Origin: Euzebya sp051004735
Lineage (GTDB): Bacteria; Actinomycetota; Nitriliruptoria; Euzebyales; Euzebyaceae
Reading direction: 5' to 3'
DNA length: 9,858 nucleotides
Assembly (NCBI GenBank): GCA_051004735.1
Contig: JBPCKA010000057.1
Span: 1-9,858 of the forward strand
Made by a program: the position numbers and the translations under genes. Positions 1-4,922 of the stretch are shown here, one piece after another. How positions within the stretch are numbered: the stretch's first letter is position 1; each line of letters begins with the position of its first letter. The notes beneath the pieces are model-generated. The model was not told the origin of the DNA. It did no database searches and saw only the letters and a program-made list of their open reading frames with translations.

Positions 1-242
1 ACTCCCCCATCGGACACTGCCGCGCCATCCGGTACCGATTCGCCAGCGGATGCCAACCCAACATCAGGTTCCCATCCGCCCACTGATACCAGCCCCCGGA
101 TCTCCACCGGATCAGGCACGTCCAGGAACAGCTGCTCCCAGTCCGCCAACAGCCAGTCCCCAACCTCAGGATCTTGCGCGGCGGGATCCTGATCGACGAC
201 CCCGCCGTCGACCTTGATCTGGACCCCATTCCCACGTCTCAC
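1..242 (-). CDS. N-terminal part of a LexA-controlled protein, probably DUF222/HNH endonuclease (runs off left edge)
   Basis: This minus-strand reading frame is open from the GTG at 242 to the window edge (about 80 codons, stop not seen). The visible protein is acidic (MRRGNGVQIKVDGG..., then DWLLADWEQLFLDVPDP) and no catalytic motif lies in the visible part. The identification rests on its promoter, which matches that of the DUF222/HNH gene at 6713-8350 in layout: -35, SOS box in the 17-bp spacer, -10, 7 nt, GTG. The first codons are also alike (MRRGNG here, MRYGNG there). An ATG at 263 is in frame, but it lies inside the SOS box upstream of the -10 and could not be on the transcript from this promoter. 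The family assignment is inference; that it is a real, damage-regulated gene start is better supported. Confidence 0.55.
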   Translation of the reverse strand, partial: MRRGNGVQIKVDGGVVDQDPAAQDPEVGDWLLADWEQLFLDVPDPVEIRGLVSVGGWEPDVGLASAGESVPDGAAVSDGG

Positions 243-249
243 AACCAGT

Positions 250-278
250 ACTGTAGCGAACATGTGTTCGACTGTCAA
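250..278 (-). promoter_or_regulatory. SOS-box promoter (LexA operator between -35 and -10)
   Basis: Read on the minus strand, TTGACA (278-273) and TACAGT (255-250) are separated by exactly 17 bp. The spacer and flank hold a 16-bp site at 271-256, TCGAAC-N4-GTTCGC, which differs at one base from the actinobacterial LexA consensus TCGAAC-N4-GTTCGA. After the -10 there are 7 nt and then GTG at 242, so the transcript is probably leaderless. LexA bound here would block RNA polymerase, giving induction on DNA damage. The -35 also overlaps a small inverted repeat ACTGT-CA-ACAGT (271-282). Confidence 0.85.
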
Positions 279-351
279 CAGTTTTCTTTAGCTCAACCTC
301 CACGCTCTATTGTGGGGGGGTCGCAGTTCACCGATCCTCGGAGAGTTCACC

Positions 352-510
352 ATGTCGGCCCGCTTTGTCCGGCCCCGTTGGGCCATCTTGTTACTGGTGC
401 TGGCCACTCTGCTGTCGGCCTGTGGCAGTTCGACCACGACGTCAGTTGAGACCGAAGATGTGATGCCCTCGCCGGATAAGCACATGGATCCGGACATGGA
501 GGTCCAGTGA
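352..510 (+). CDS. Very small putative lipoprotein (52 aa)
   Basis: The 52-residue product has a textbook lipoprotein signal peptide: a basic N-terminus (MSARFVRPRW), a hydrophobic core rich in Leu/Ile/Val/Ala at residues 10-20, and a lipobox LSAC with the lipidated Cys at 24. The mature peptide would be only 29 residues, Ser/Thr-rich and then acidic (ETED, DKHMDPDME). The ATG at 352 is chosen because GGAG lies about 9 nt upstream and because the signal peptide begins there; an in-frame start at 310 would add 14 residues that do not suit a signal peptide. A GC-rich inverted repeat (CCTCCAC 297-303 with GTGGGGG 312-318) lies in the upstream leader. The gene diverges from the SOS-controlled gene to the left. 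Function is unknown; it may be a surface or entry-exclusion peptide, or the stub of a longer lipoprotein. Confidence 0.6.
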   Translation: MSARFVRPRWAILLLVLATLLSACGSSTTTSVETEDVMPSPDKHMDPDMEVQ

Positions 511-626
511 AGATGCCACCCACGCCATCACCTGACCGCCCACTCCCGATCGCATGAACCCGCTCATTTCGCAGACAACCTCGTTGCCCACAAGCGTCCA
601 GAAAGGGTGGGGAGCGCGGAGGCCGA

Positions 627-932
627 TCAGCAGTCGGTAGCCACGGCCAGGGCTGCGCACACCTCCGTCATTCGTTCGGTTGGCAATGTGGTGATCAGTT
701 CGGTGCAGAGCGCCGCCCGGAACTGTCCGATGTTGTCCAGCGTGAGGACGCACTCGCGAGGAAGACCGTCCAGCCGCGTCAACGTCACCTCGGTGGGCAC
801 ACGGCGGACGACGGTGGTGGCGGGAACCCCGACCACGTGCGTCAATGTGCCCGCCATGCTGGCCCGCGCCAGGATCAGGACGGGACGCCGTGGTATTGAG
901 AGGTCCTCGTACCACCAGACCTCGCCACGCAT
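627..932 (-). CDS. MazF/PemK-family mRNA interferase toxin
   Basis: The 101-residue product begins MRGEVWWYEDL, the usual MazF opening, followed by RRPVLIL (residues 15-21, the conserved Arg-Pro strand), VVGVPATT (33-40), and GLPRECVLTLDNIGQF (56-71), which matches the conserved second active-site strand of the family. MazF proteins cleave RNA at short sequences in a ribosome-independent way and are held inactive by the antitoxin. The ATG at 932 is chosen because it overlaps the antitoxin stop by one base (TGATG), the normal coupling; two GTG codons upstream (935, 938) are in frame but lie inside the antitoxin gene. Length is normal for the family and no frame damage is seen. Target sequence cannot be predicted from this sequence. 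Confidence 0.88.
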   Translation of the reverse strand: MRGEVWWYEDLSIPRRPVLILARASMAGTLTHVVGVPATTVVRRVPTEVTLTRLDGLPRECVLTLDNIGQFRAALCTELITTLPTERMTEVCAALAVATDC

Positions 933-1225
933 CACCACGGCTCATGCCCCGCCCGGCGTTCCTCGGCGGTGACGCGGGCAAGCATCTCCCGAGTCGTTGC
1001 CTCCGTCAAGTCCGTCACGGTGCCCCAATCATCTGGTTCGGCCTGCGGATGCGCCTTGTACCCCTTCTCCAGCAGCCGATCATGCTCGGCGTGAGTGCTC
1101 GACGCGAGAAACCGGGTCAGAGCCTGTCGCACCAACGCCGACCGCGAGATGTTGAGTCTGGCCGCCTCGCGATCAGCCTGCTCGATCAGCTCCTCGGTGA
1201 GGTGCACCATCGTCTGCTTGACCAT
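932..1225 (-). CDS. Ribbon-helix-helix antitoxin of the MazF toxin (MazE-like)
   Basis: The 97-residue protein has an N-terminal ribbon-helix-helix fold (MVHLTEELIEQADREAARLN, then the helix SRSALVRQALTRFL to residue 40) that would dimerise, bind the operator and autorepress. The acidic C-terminal tail (AEPDDWGTVTDL, then a helix ending RRAGHEPW) is typical of the toxin-wrapping segment in actinobacterial MazE-type antitoxins. It is first in a two-gene operon, with its TGA overlapping the toxin ATG. The ATG at 1225 is preferred because a -10-like TAGGCT ends 6 nt upstream, which suggests a leaderless mRNA; Met6 (1210) is an alternative start. VapB proteins share this fold, but the MazF partner decides the name. 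Confidence 0.83.
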   Translation of the reverse strand: MVKQTMVHLTEELIEQADREAARLNISRSALVRQALTRFLASSTHAEHDRLLEKGYKAHPQAEPDDWGTVTDLTEATTREMLARVTAEERRAGHEPW

Positions 1226-1239
1226 ACCGGTAGCCTACC
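1226..1239 (-). promoter_or_regulatory. Likely -10 and operator of the mazEF-type operon
   Basis: On the minus strand TAGGCT (1237-1232) lies 6 nt before the antitoxin ATG, as in leaderless actinobacterial promoters. It sits inside an 11-bp inverted repeat, GGTAG-C-CTACC at 1229-1239, well placed for autorepression by the ribbon-helix-helix antitoxin. No convincing -35 is seen; TGGACG at 1262-1257 would need a 19-bp spacer. Confidence 0.45.
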
Positions 1240-1268
1240 AGGAGGGGGGTCACCGGCGTCCAGCTTGG

Positions 1269-1613
1269 TTAGAGCCAGTGGACTCGGTCGGTGAGGCCGT
1301 CACCGCGGAGAAGTGGGATTAGCGCGTCGACGAATCTGCCGGTGGTGTCGGCTGTGCGTGGCCAGCGAGCGTCGTCGGTGAGGATCACGCCGCGGTGAGT
1401 GCGTCCTTGGGTTGCCCAGGCGGTCACGATCGGGACGAAATCCTTGGCGCTGTTGGTCAGCAGTGCCCGTCCCTCGGCGGCGCAGGCGGCCAGGAGATCC
1501 TCATCACTCATGGTGTGCCAGCCACGTTGGTGGGCGGTGATGACGTCGTAGCCGAAGTCGATGAGCCGGTCGGCGAGGACGCGAGGGTAGTGGTGGTCGA
1601 GGCAGAGCCTCAC
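1269..1613 (-). CDS. DUF5615-type PIN-like toxin
   Basis: The 114-residue product starts MRLCLDHHYPRVLADRL and continues GYDVITAHQRGWHTMSDEDLL, RALLTNSAKDF and RGVILTDDARWPRT, the pattern of DUF5615 proteins, a compact PIN-like nuclease family found next to DUF433 antitoxins. Acidic residues that could bind metal are D6, the cluster D37-E38-D39 and D58, with T53-N54 where PIN proteins have the conserved Thr. The GTG at 1613 is chosen because it overlaps the antitoxin stop in a GTGA arrangement (4 nt) and places the first strand at the N-terminus; starts farther up would add residues encoded within the antitoxin. The presumed action is RNA cleavage, by family analogy. The frame is intact and of normal length. 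Confidence 0.82.
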   Translation of the reverse strand: MRLCLDHHYPRVLADRLIDFGYDVITAHQRGWHTMSDEDLLAACAAEGRALLTNSAKDFVPIVTAWATQGRTHRGVILTDDARWPRTADTTGRFVDALIPLLRGDGLTDRVHWL

Positions 1614-2035
1614 GACAGCAGTGCCTGCTGCCGTTCCCACCGTTGGCGTTGCTCGTCTGCATAGCGGGCAGCATCGGCGGTGGCCGTATCGATCTCGTCG
1701 GTGAACTCCGCGTAGTAGGCGATCGCCGCGTCCACGATCGGGACGCGCAGATCGAAGTAGGCGGCGGTGACCTGGATGTCGCCCTGATGGCCGCGAGCGG
1801 TGGCGATGATGTCGCGGACCTTCAGGCGGGTGCCCACCAAGTGTGGTTCGCGGTGACCGGAGGCGCCGGTGCGGAACTGCACCAGTGGATGATCCTGCAG
1901 GCGCAGGGCCTCCAAGAGGAGTCGGTCGGCGACGGCATTGGTGGATTCGGCAGAGCGGGCGGCGGCGGCATCCAGCCGATCGGCCGTCTCCTGGCGGAGC
2001 CGCAGTGTGCGTTGTACGGGCTTCGTATCACTCAT
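1610..2035 (-). CDS. DUF433 antitoxin with N-terminal ribbon-helix-helix segment
   Basis: The 141-residue protein has a ribbon-helix-helix-like N-terminus (VQRTLRLRQETADRLDAAAA to about residue 45) and a DUF433 domain at about 50-115 (HLVGTRLKVRDIIATARGH, then VTAAYFDLRVPIVDAAIAYY, with the following helix). DUF433 proteins are the antitoxins of DUF5615 PIN-like toxins, the gene that follows here with a 4-nt overlap. It ends in a charged helix (DEQRQRWERQQALLS) that may contact the toxin. The ATG at 2035 is supported by TACAAT ending 6 nt upstream, which implies a leaderless transcript. The palindrome centred on the start codon suggests autoregulation. Confidence 0.82.
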   Translation of the reverse strand: MSDTKPVQRTLRLRQETADRLDAAAARSAESTNAVADRLLLEALRLQDHPLVQFRTGASGHREPHLVGTRLKVRDIIATARGHQGDIQVTAAYFDLRVPIVDAAIAYYAEFTDEIDTATADAARYADEQRQRWERQQALLS

Positions 2036-2070
2036 GAGTGCATTGTAGTCATTCCGACTCGCCCTGTTAG
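2029..2070 (-). promoter_or_regulatory. Promoter and start-codon palindrome of the DUF433/DUF5615 operon
   Basis: On the minus strand CTAACA (2070-2065) and TACAAT (2047-2042) are spaced by 17 bp, and the ATG begins 6 nt after the -10, predicting a leaderless mRNA. A perfect 12-bp palindrome, CACTCATGAGTG (2029-2040), is centred on the start codon and overlaps the expected transcription start. This is a natural place for the antitoxin dimer to bind and repress. Confidence 0.6.
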
Positions 2071-2097
2071 GTCGCGGAGACGATCGTCCATTGGGCG

Positions 2098-2754
2098 TCA
2101 GGGGGTCTGGGGCATAGTGAAGTGGGCGGTCGGTCCCGCCCCCCGGCGTAGCAAGTCGCCGGCTGCCTCAAGGCGTGCCAGATCCGCGGTCGCGGTCGGG
2201 CGGGTCACCCCGGTGATCGTCATTGCGATCGTGGACGTCACCGCACCGTTGGCCTCTGCGTAGTCCATCGCGATCCGTTCGCGGTCCTCCGGTTCCAACC
2301 CGGGCAGCACGGCGCCCATGCCCGGACCGGGCGTCCACACTCTCACCCTGCGAGGCAGCGGGTGGGCAATCACAAGCAACGCACCCGTCGAGCCCCTTAC
2401 GGCCCCCTCCAGGTGTGCCAGAGCGGTCTCCGCCTCCCCCTCGGTCCGCTGAATCGTGGCAGCAGCGGTCGCGATGTCGACCCATCGTTGGGACCGCAAA
2501 CGGTTCAGCAGCAGCAAGCTGTTGACGTCACCGCGCCGCTCGGGCGGCTTGAGGTCGCTGACCATCGCCACCCAGCTGTCGTCGACCAGATCCCCGTTGA
2601 GCGTCACCATCACCCTGGTGGCGTCCTCAACGATCGACGGCACCGGGTGGCCGTCGGCCAGCATGTCGATGAACATCCGGTCGACCCCAATCGCCTCCCG
2701 TTCGGCCAACCGCAGCCGTTCCAGGGCCTCCCCCAGCCGCGGGTTCCGCCGCAC
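2098..2754 (-). pseudogene. C-terminal remnant of a COG2865-type regulator (AlbA_2/ATPase-like), N-terminus lost
   Basis: The 218-residue frame opens with RNPRLGEALERLRLAEREAIGVDRMFIDML, the segment that in COG2865 proteins ends the divergent histidine-kinase-like ATPase domain, followed by the strand RVMVTLNG. The remainder is helical and ends in a winged-helix-like segment (ITGVTRPTATADLARLEAAGDLLRR). Full proteins of this type carry an N-terminal Schlafen AlbA_2 domain and most of the ATPase domain before this point; both are missing. An in-frame TGA occurs about 20 nt before the apparent start, near where the IS256-type remnant begins on the other strand, so the gene was probably cut by that insertion. 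The first GTG at 2754 could still yield a stable fragment. The truncation is seen; the family call comes from motif recognition. Confidence 0.6.
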
Positions 2755-2806
2755 CGAGGTGATCGAATTGAGTCAGCACCGGCCACCAGCCTCGGAAGAA
2801 GCAGCC

Positions 2807-3085
2807 ATGACCCAGATGAACGACATGACCCGCAACGGCAGGGTGCCTGCCACCGACGATCTCGAGACGACCGCCGAGGAGTGGGTCCCCGGCCCACCGG
2901 CCACGACGACGGGGAAGCGGTTGCGTGAGCAGCTGGCCGACGACGTGTGGCTTGATGAGCTGGTGGACCGGGCCAGCGAGAGCGGCGTAGCCCTTGGCGA
3001 CCGAGGTCGGCGACGTCGCGTTGGACGTCCCCCGTGACCGCCACTCCACCTTCGATCCGCCGCTGGTGCCCAAGGGTGAGCGGCA
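2807..3085 (+). pseudogene. Decayed IS256/mutator-family transposase
   Basis: The frame from ATG 2807 (GAAG 6-10 nt upstream) encodes about 63 residues typical of an IS256-family N-terminus, including EQLADDVWLDELVDRASESG, VAL. At about 2995 the reading moves to another frame that gives TEVGDVALDVPRDRHSTFDP and PLVPKG, the conserved segment before the DDE catalytic domain. In intact relatives some 50 residues (the TGEGG...LGYE part) lie between these two pieces, so there is both a deletion and a frameshift. Nothing of the catalytic domain remains; similarity stops near 3085, where a LuxR-like remnant begins. The element cannot transpose itself. Its left boundary is near 2765; terminal inverted repeats cannot be identified because the right end is gone. 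Confidence 0.7.
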
Positions 3086-3104
3086 CCGAGCTGAGCCATG
3101 CGCC

Positions 3105-3324
3105 AACTGCGTCGTCGTGCACGCCTCGCATCTGCTGACTGCGCTGATTGCGTTGTTCGAGACGCTGTGGGAACGCGCTGCCCCATCACGACCCGCGACG
3201 TGGCCGTCGGCGACACCCGGCTGGACGGCCGCGACCGAGACATCCTGACCCTGCTCGCAGCCGGCCTGAAAGACGACGCCGTCCCCCGCCAGCTCGGCCT
3301 GGGCGTTAGAACGACGGTCAAATG
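3105..3324 (+). pseudogene. Fragment of a LuxR-type (TrmB-like) HTH regulator, frameshifted
   Basis: Two frames together read as the C-terminal part of an actinobacterial LuxR-type regulator. The first (about 3105-3178) gives VVVHASHLLTALIALFETLW ending in WERAA. The second (about 3179-3321) gives PITTRDVAVGDTRLDGRDRD followed by ILTLLAAGLKDDAVPRQLGL, the helix-turn-helix of the family. The shift falls in the CTGCCCCATC run near 3180. The recognition helix is broken off (GVRTTVK and stop where GVRTVRRR is usual), so DNA binding is lost. The sensor half is missing. It directly abuts the transposase remnant and ends at the promoter of the VapBC pair. Confidence 0.6.
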
Positions 3325-3327
3325 ATA

Positions 3328-3376
3328 GTTGGCGCCAACGCTTGTATTTTGGCGTGCTGCCCGCCAGAGTGGCGCT
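3328..3376 (+). promoter_or_regulatory. Promoter and operator region of the vapBC pair
   Basis: TTGTAT (3342-3347) and CAGAGT (3365-3370) are 17 bp apart, and 6 nt follow before the vapB ATG, again a leaderless layout. The pentamer TGGCG or its complement CGCCA recurs: the perfect palindrome GTTGGCGCCAAC (3328-3339), TGGCG (3350-3354), CGCCA (3362-3366) and TGGCG (3370-3374). The last two form CGCCA-GAG-TGGCG across the -10. This is the expected form of a ribbon-helix-helix operator bound by several VapBC complexes. Confidence 0.6.
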
Positions 3377-3607
3377 ATGCCCAGCATCCAGATCAAGGAC
3401 GTTCCGGAGGAAACGCACGGGGTGCTGCGCCAACGCGCGGCCGCGGCGCGTCAGTCCCTGCAGGAATACCTGCGCAGCCGGCTCATCGAGGAGGCGAGCA
3501 CGCCGACCATCGACGAAATCCTGGACCGTGCAGGCGGTCGCGCCGGCGGCTCGGTTTCGTTCGCTGCGTCCACCGAGACGTTGCGGGACGATCGTGATCG
3601 TCGTTGA
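3377..3607 (+). CDS. vapB: VapB-type antitoxin (FitA-like ribbon-helix-helix)
   Basis: The 76-residue protein starts MPSIQIKDVPEETHGVLRQR and continues AAAARQSLQEYLRSRLIEEA, the ribbon-helix-helix fold of FitA/VapB antitoxins (residues 2-40). A linker (STPTIDEILDRAGG) and a tail (SVSFAASTETLRDDRDRR) follow, which in this family thread into the PIN toxin active site with an Arg-rich end. The toxin gene follows with an overlap of 14 nt. The ATG at 3377 is fixed by the domain start and the -10 at 6 nt. The control region and first 15 codons are duplicated at 6427-6514. Role: operator binding, autorepression and toxin neutralisation. Confidence 0.9.
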   Translation: MPSIQIKDVPEETHGVLRQRAAAARQSLQEYLRSRLIEEASTPTIDEILDRAGGRAGGSVSFAASTETLRDDRDRR

Positions 3608-3989
3608 CGCGAGTGTTCTCGCGCCCGCGCTGGCCGACGACGGACCCGATGGCGACATCGCCCGTGCCCGGCTCCGCGGCGAAACGCTCGCAGCTCCTGA
3701 TCTGATCGACCTCGAGACGACGTCGGTGCTTCGCCGCCTGGCCCGAATCGGCCAGCTCGACCAGCGCCGGGCCGAGCTCGCGCTGACGGATCTCGTCGAA
3801 CTGCCGCTCCGCCGAGCCTCACCCCGGCCGCTGATACGTCGCTGCTGGGAACTGAGGCACAACCTCACCGTCTATGACGCCGCCTACGTCGCCGTCGCGG
3901 AAGCACTGGAGGTCCGCTTGCTCACCGCTGATGCGCGGCTCGCGAACGCATCGGGAGCACGGTGCGAGATCGAACTGCTCCAATCCTAA
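3594..3989 (+). CDS. vapC: VapC-type PIN-domain ribonuclease toxin
   Basis: The 131-residue PIN protein keeps all four expected acidic residues: D5 in VIVVDASVLAPAL, E41 in DLIDLETTSVLRRL, D95 in LTVYDAAYVAVAEAL and D113 in RLLTADARLA. These coordinate metal for RNA cleavage in VapC proteins. The GTG at 3594 is the start that puts strand one at the N-terminus; it overlaps the antitoxin gene by 14 nt, as is common for this pair. The length matches the family. No damage is seen, so the toxin is probably active unless bound by VapB. The RNA target cannot be read from sequence. Confidence 0.92.
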   Translation: MIVVDASVLAPALADDGPDGDIARARLRGETLAAPDLIDLETTSVLRRLARIGQLDQRRAELALTDLVELPLRRASPRPLIRRCWELRHNLTVYDAAYVAVAEALEVRLLTADARLANASGARCEIELLQS

Positions 3990-4176
3990 AGTCGCGGACA
4001 ACAACTTCGCTGACGAAACAGCACCGGCGGTCCCAGCCGCCACGCGGATGAACGTTAGTCCCGGCGGCTATGCGTGGCGGAGGGATCATCTGAAACGTCG
4101 GAGAACGCCGGCCAGCGATTCATCAGGATCGGACACGCCGCATCGCAAGCGCTCAAGTGGCAGCTTCCTATCCTGC
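3990..4176. repeat. Gene-free stretch with nested inverted repeats
   Basis: No convincing gene is seen between vapC and the AbrB-like gene. It holds a perfect 9-bp inverted repeat, CCGCCACGC (4037-4045) with GCGTGGCGG (4072-4080), and nested inside and overlapping it AGCCGCC (4035-4041) with GGCGGCT (4063-4069). A smaller hairpin GGCGG-TCCCAG-CCGCC (about 4026-4041) could form instead. The arms could act as a bidirectional terminator for the convergent genes, although no T-run follows, or be an insertion-sequence remnant. Confidence 0.4.
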
Positions 4177-4440
4177 TTAGAGGTCGTCGAGGTTGACCTC
4201 GGTCAACTCCTCCACTGCAGCAGACGCAGCCGCGCGCAACTCGGCCACGATCTCCGGTCGGGCCGTCAGCGCGAGATCGTCCTCAGTCACCAGCCGGGCC
4301 GGTCGCAGCGTGAAGGCACCGCCGCCCAGCGGCTCGACGGCATAGAAGCGATGGGAACCGTCAAGAAAACGCTTTAGCGATGTCCTGCCACGCTCATCAA
4401 CCTCGATGTACTGAGGTTCCGGCATGTCGAGGGAGCTCAT
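4177..4440 (-). CDS. AbrB-like antitoxin-type protein, no clear toxin partner
   Basis: The 87-residue protein has a short beta-rich N-terminal domain (YIEVDERGRTSLKRFL, residues 11-26, then HRFYAVEPLGGGAFTLRPAR) that resembles the swapped-hairpin SpoVT/AbrB DNA-binding fold, and a helical acidic tail (TARPEIVAELRAAASAAVEE). Proteins of this form are often antitoxins or single regulators in actinobacteria. The ATG at 4440 is preferred: TATCGT (4454-4449) ends 8 nt upstream, close to the leaderless layout of the neighbours. Met6 (4425) and an upstream GTG-type start are alternatives. No toxin gene follows on its strand; the downstream stretch is degenerate. It diverges from and overlaps the ORF at 4424-4687. 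Assignment to the AbrB fold is by pattern only. Confidence 0.65.
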   Translation of the reverse strand: MSSLDMPEPQYIEVDERGRTSLKRFLDGSHRFYAVEPLGGGAFTLRPARLVTEDDLALTARPEIVAELRAAASAAVEELTEVNLDDL

Positions 4441-4687
4441 GTGGGTACACGATAGTTGCTCTCGCGAGACGGGCACCGTCGACGACCTGAAGGCGGCCGT
4501 CGGCGAGCTACAAGCCCTCGACCCTGGCGATCCGCTGCCGGGCCAGCCTTTCCGGCCGGGCGGTCAGGTCGTGCAGGGCCTGCCCATCGGCGAGCACGGG
4601 ATCATGATGGTCAGCCCACACGACACGCTCGCTGACGTGATCGTGGTCGGTTACGTCGGCCCCGATCTACCGCGCGCAGCCGGATAG
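4424..4687 (+). CDS. Unrecognised small protein, divergent from the AbrB-like gene
   Basis: This 87-codon frame is not recognised. From about codon 19 onward (VDDLKAAVGELQALDPGDPL, then QVVQGLPIGEHGIMMVSPHD and VIVVGYVGPDLP) it has strong third-position GC and a protein-like composition, so this part is probably or was once coding. The first 18 residues (MSRELMWVHDSCSRETGT) look non-coding and overlap the start of the divergent gene, and no good start codon or ribosome site lies near codon 19. It may be the C-terminal part of a gene that lost its front, or start at ATG 4424 or 4439. No signal peptide, membrane segment or known motif is seen. Confidence 0.4.
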   Translation: MSRELMWVHDSCSRETGTVDDLKAAVGELQALDPGDPLPGQPFRPGGQVVQGLPIGEHGIMMVSPHDTLADVIVVGYVGPDLPRAAG

Positions 4688-4922
4688 CGAGGCCCCTCAA
4701 AGAGCCAGCCGCACTGCTCGCCTCGCCATTGGGTATCGAACTCCCGATGCGGCCACACGGTGGCAGCCCGGCGTCAGCAGCTCCGGGCGAAAGCCAACCT
4801 CGCCTTCAGTGCGGTGCGTCTTGCCGCCGACGATGCCGTTCCCAGCCGCGACGACGAAGCAGGTGGCGGCGGGAGCCCTCCTGCGACTTCTACTGGCGCA
4901 CACCCAGCTGGGCCGAGCCACC
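4688..4922. other. Intergenic stretch without a supportable gene
   Basis: Between the unrecognised ORF and the end of the ATPase gene no convincing gene is present. On the + strand a frame from GTG 4760 gives a short helical peptide (RRQQLRAKANLAFSAVRLAA) and then low-complexity Gly/Pro/Arg sequence that continues over the opposite-strand ATPase gene; it may be a decayed fragment. No terminator hairpin with a T-run is seen. Confidence 0.5.

Noticed and set aside
297..318. GC-rich inverted repeat CCTCCAC/GTGGGGG as a terminator
   Set aside because: There is one G-U pair, no T-run on either strand, and it lies between divergent genes where no terminator is expected.
442..981. Long minus-strand frame (179 codons) across the lipoprotein and MazF genes
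   Set aside because: It covers the MazF gene in another frame, is Arg/His/Gly-rich with no motif, and crosses the lipoprotein gene antisense. It is a high-GC shadow.
1643..2263. 206-codon + strand frame opposite the DUF433 gene
   Set aside because: It crosses two genes on the other strand, is Gly/Val-rich, and has no ribosome site or motif.
2627..3868. 413-codon minus-strand frame opposite vapBC and the transposase remnant
   Set aside because: It runs antisense to the vapB and vapC genes, is rich in Arg/Ser/Ala, and joins unrelated remnants. No motif supports it.
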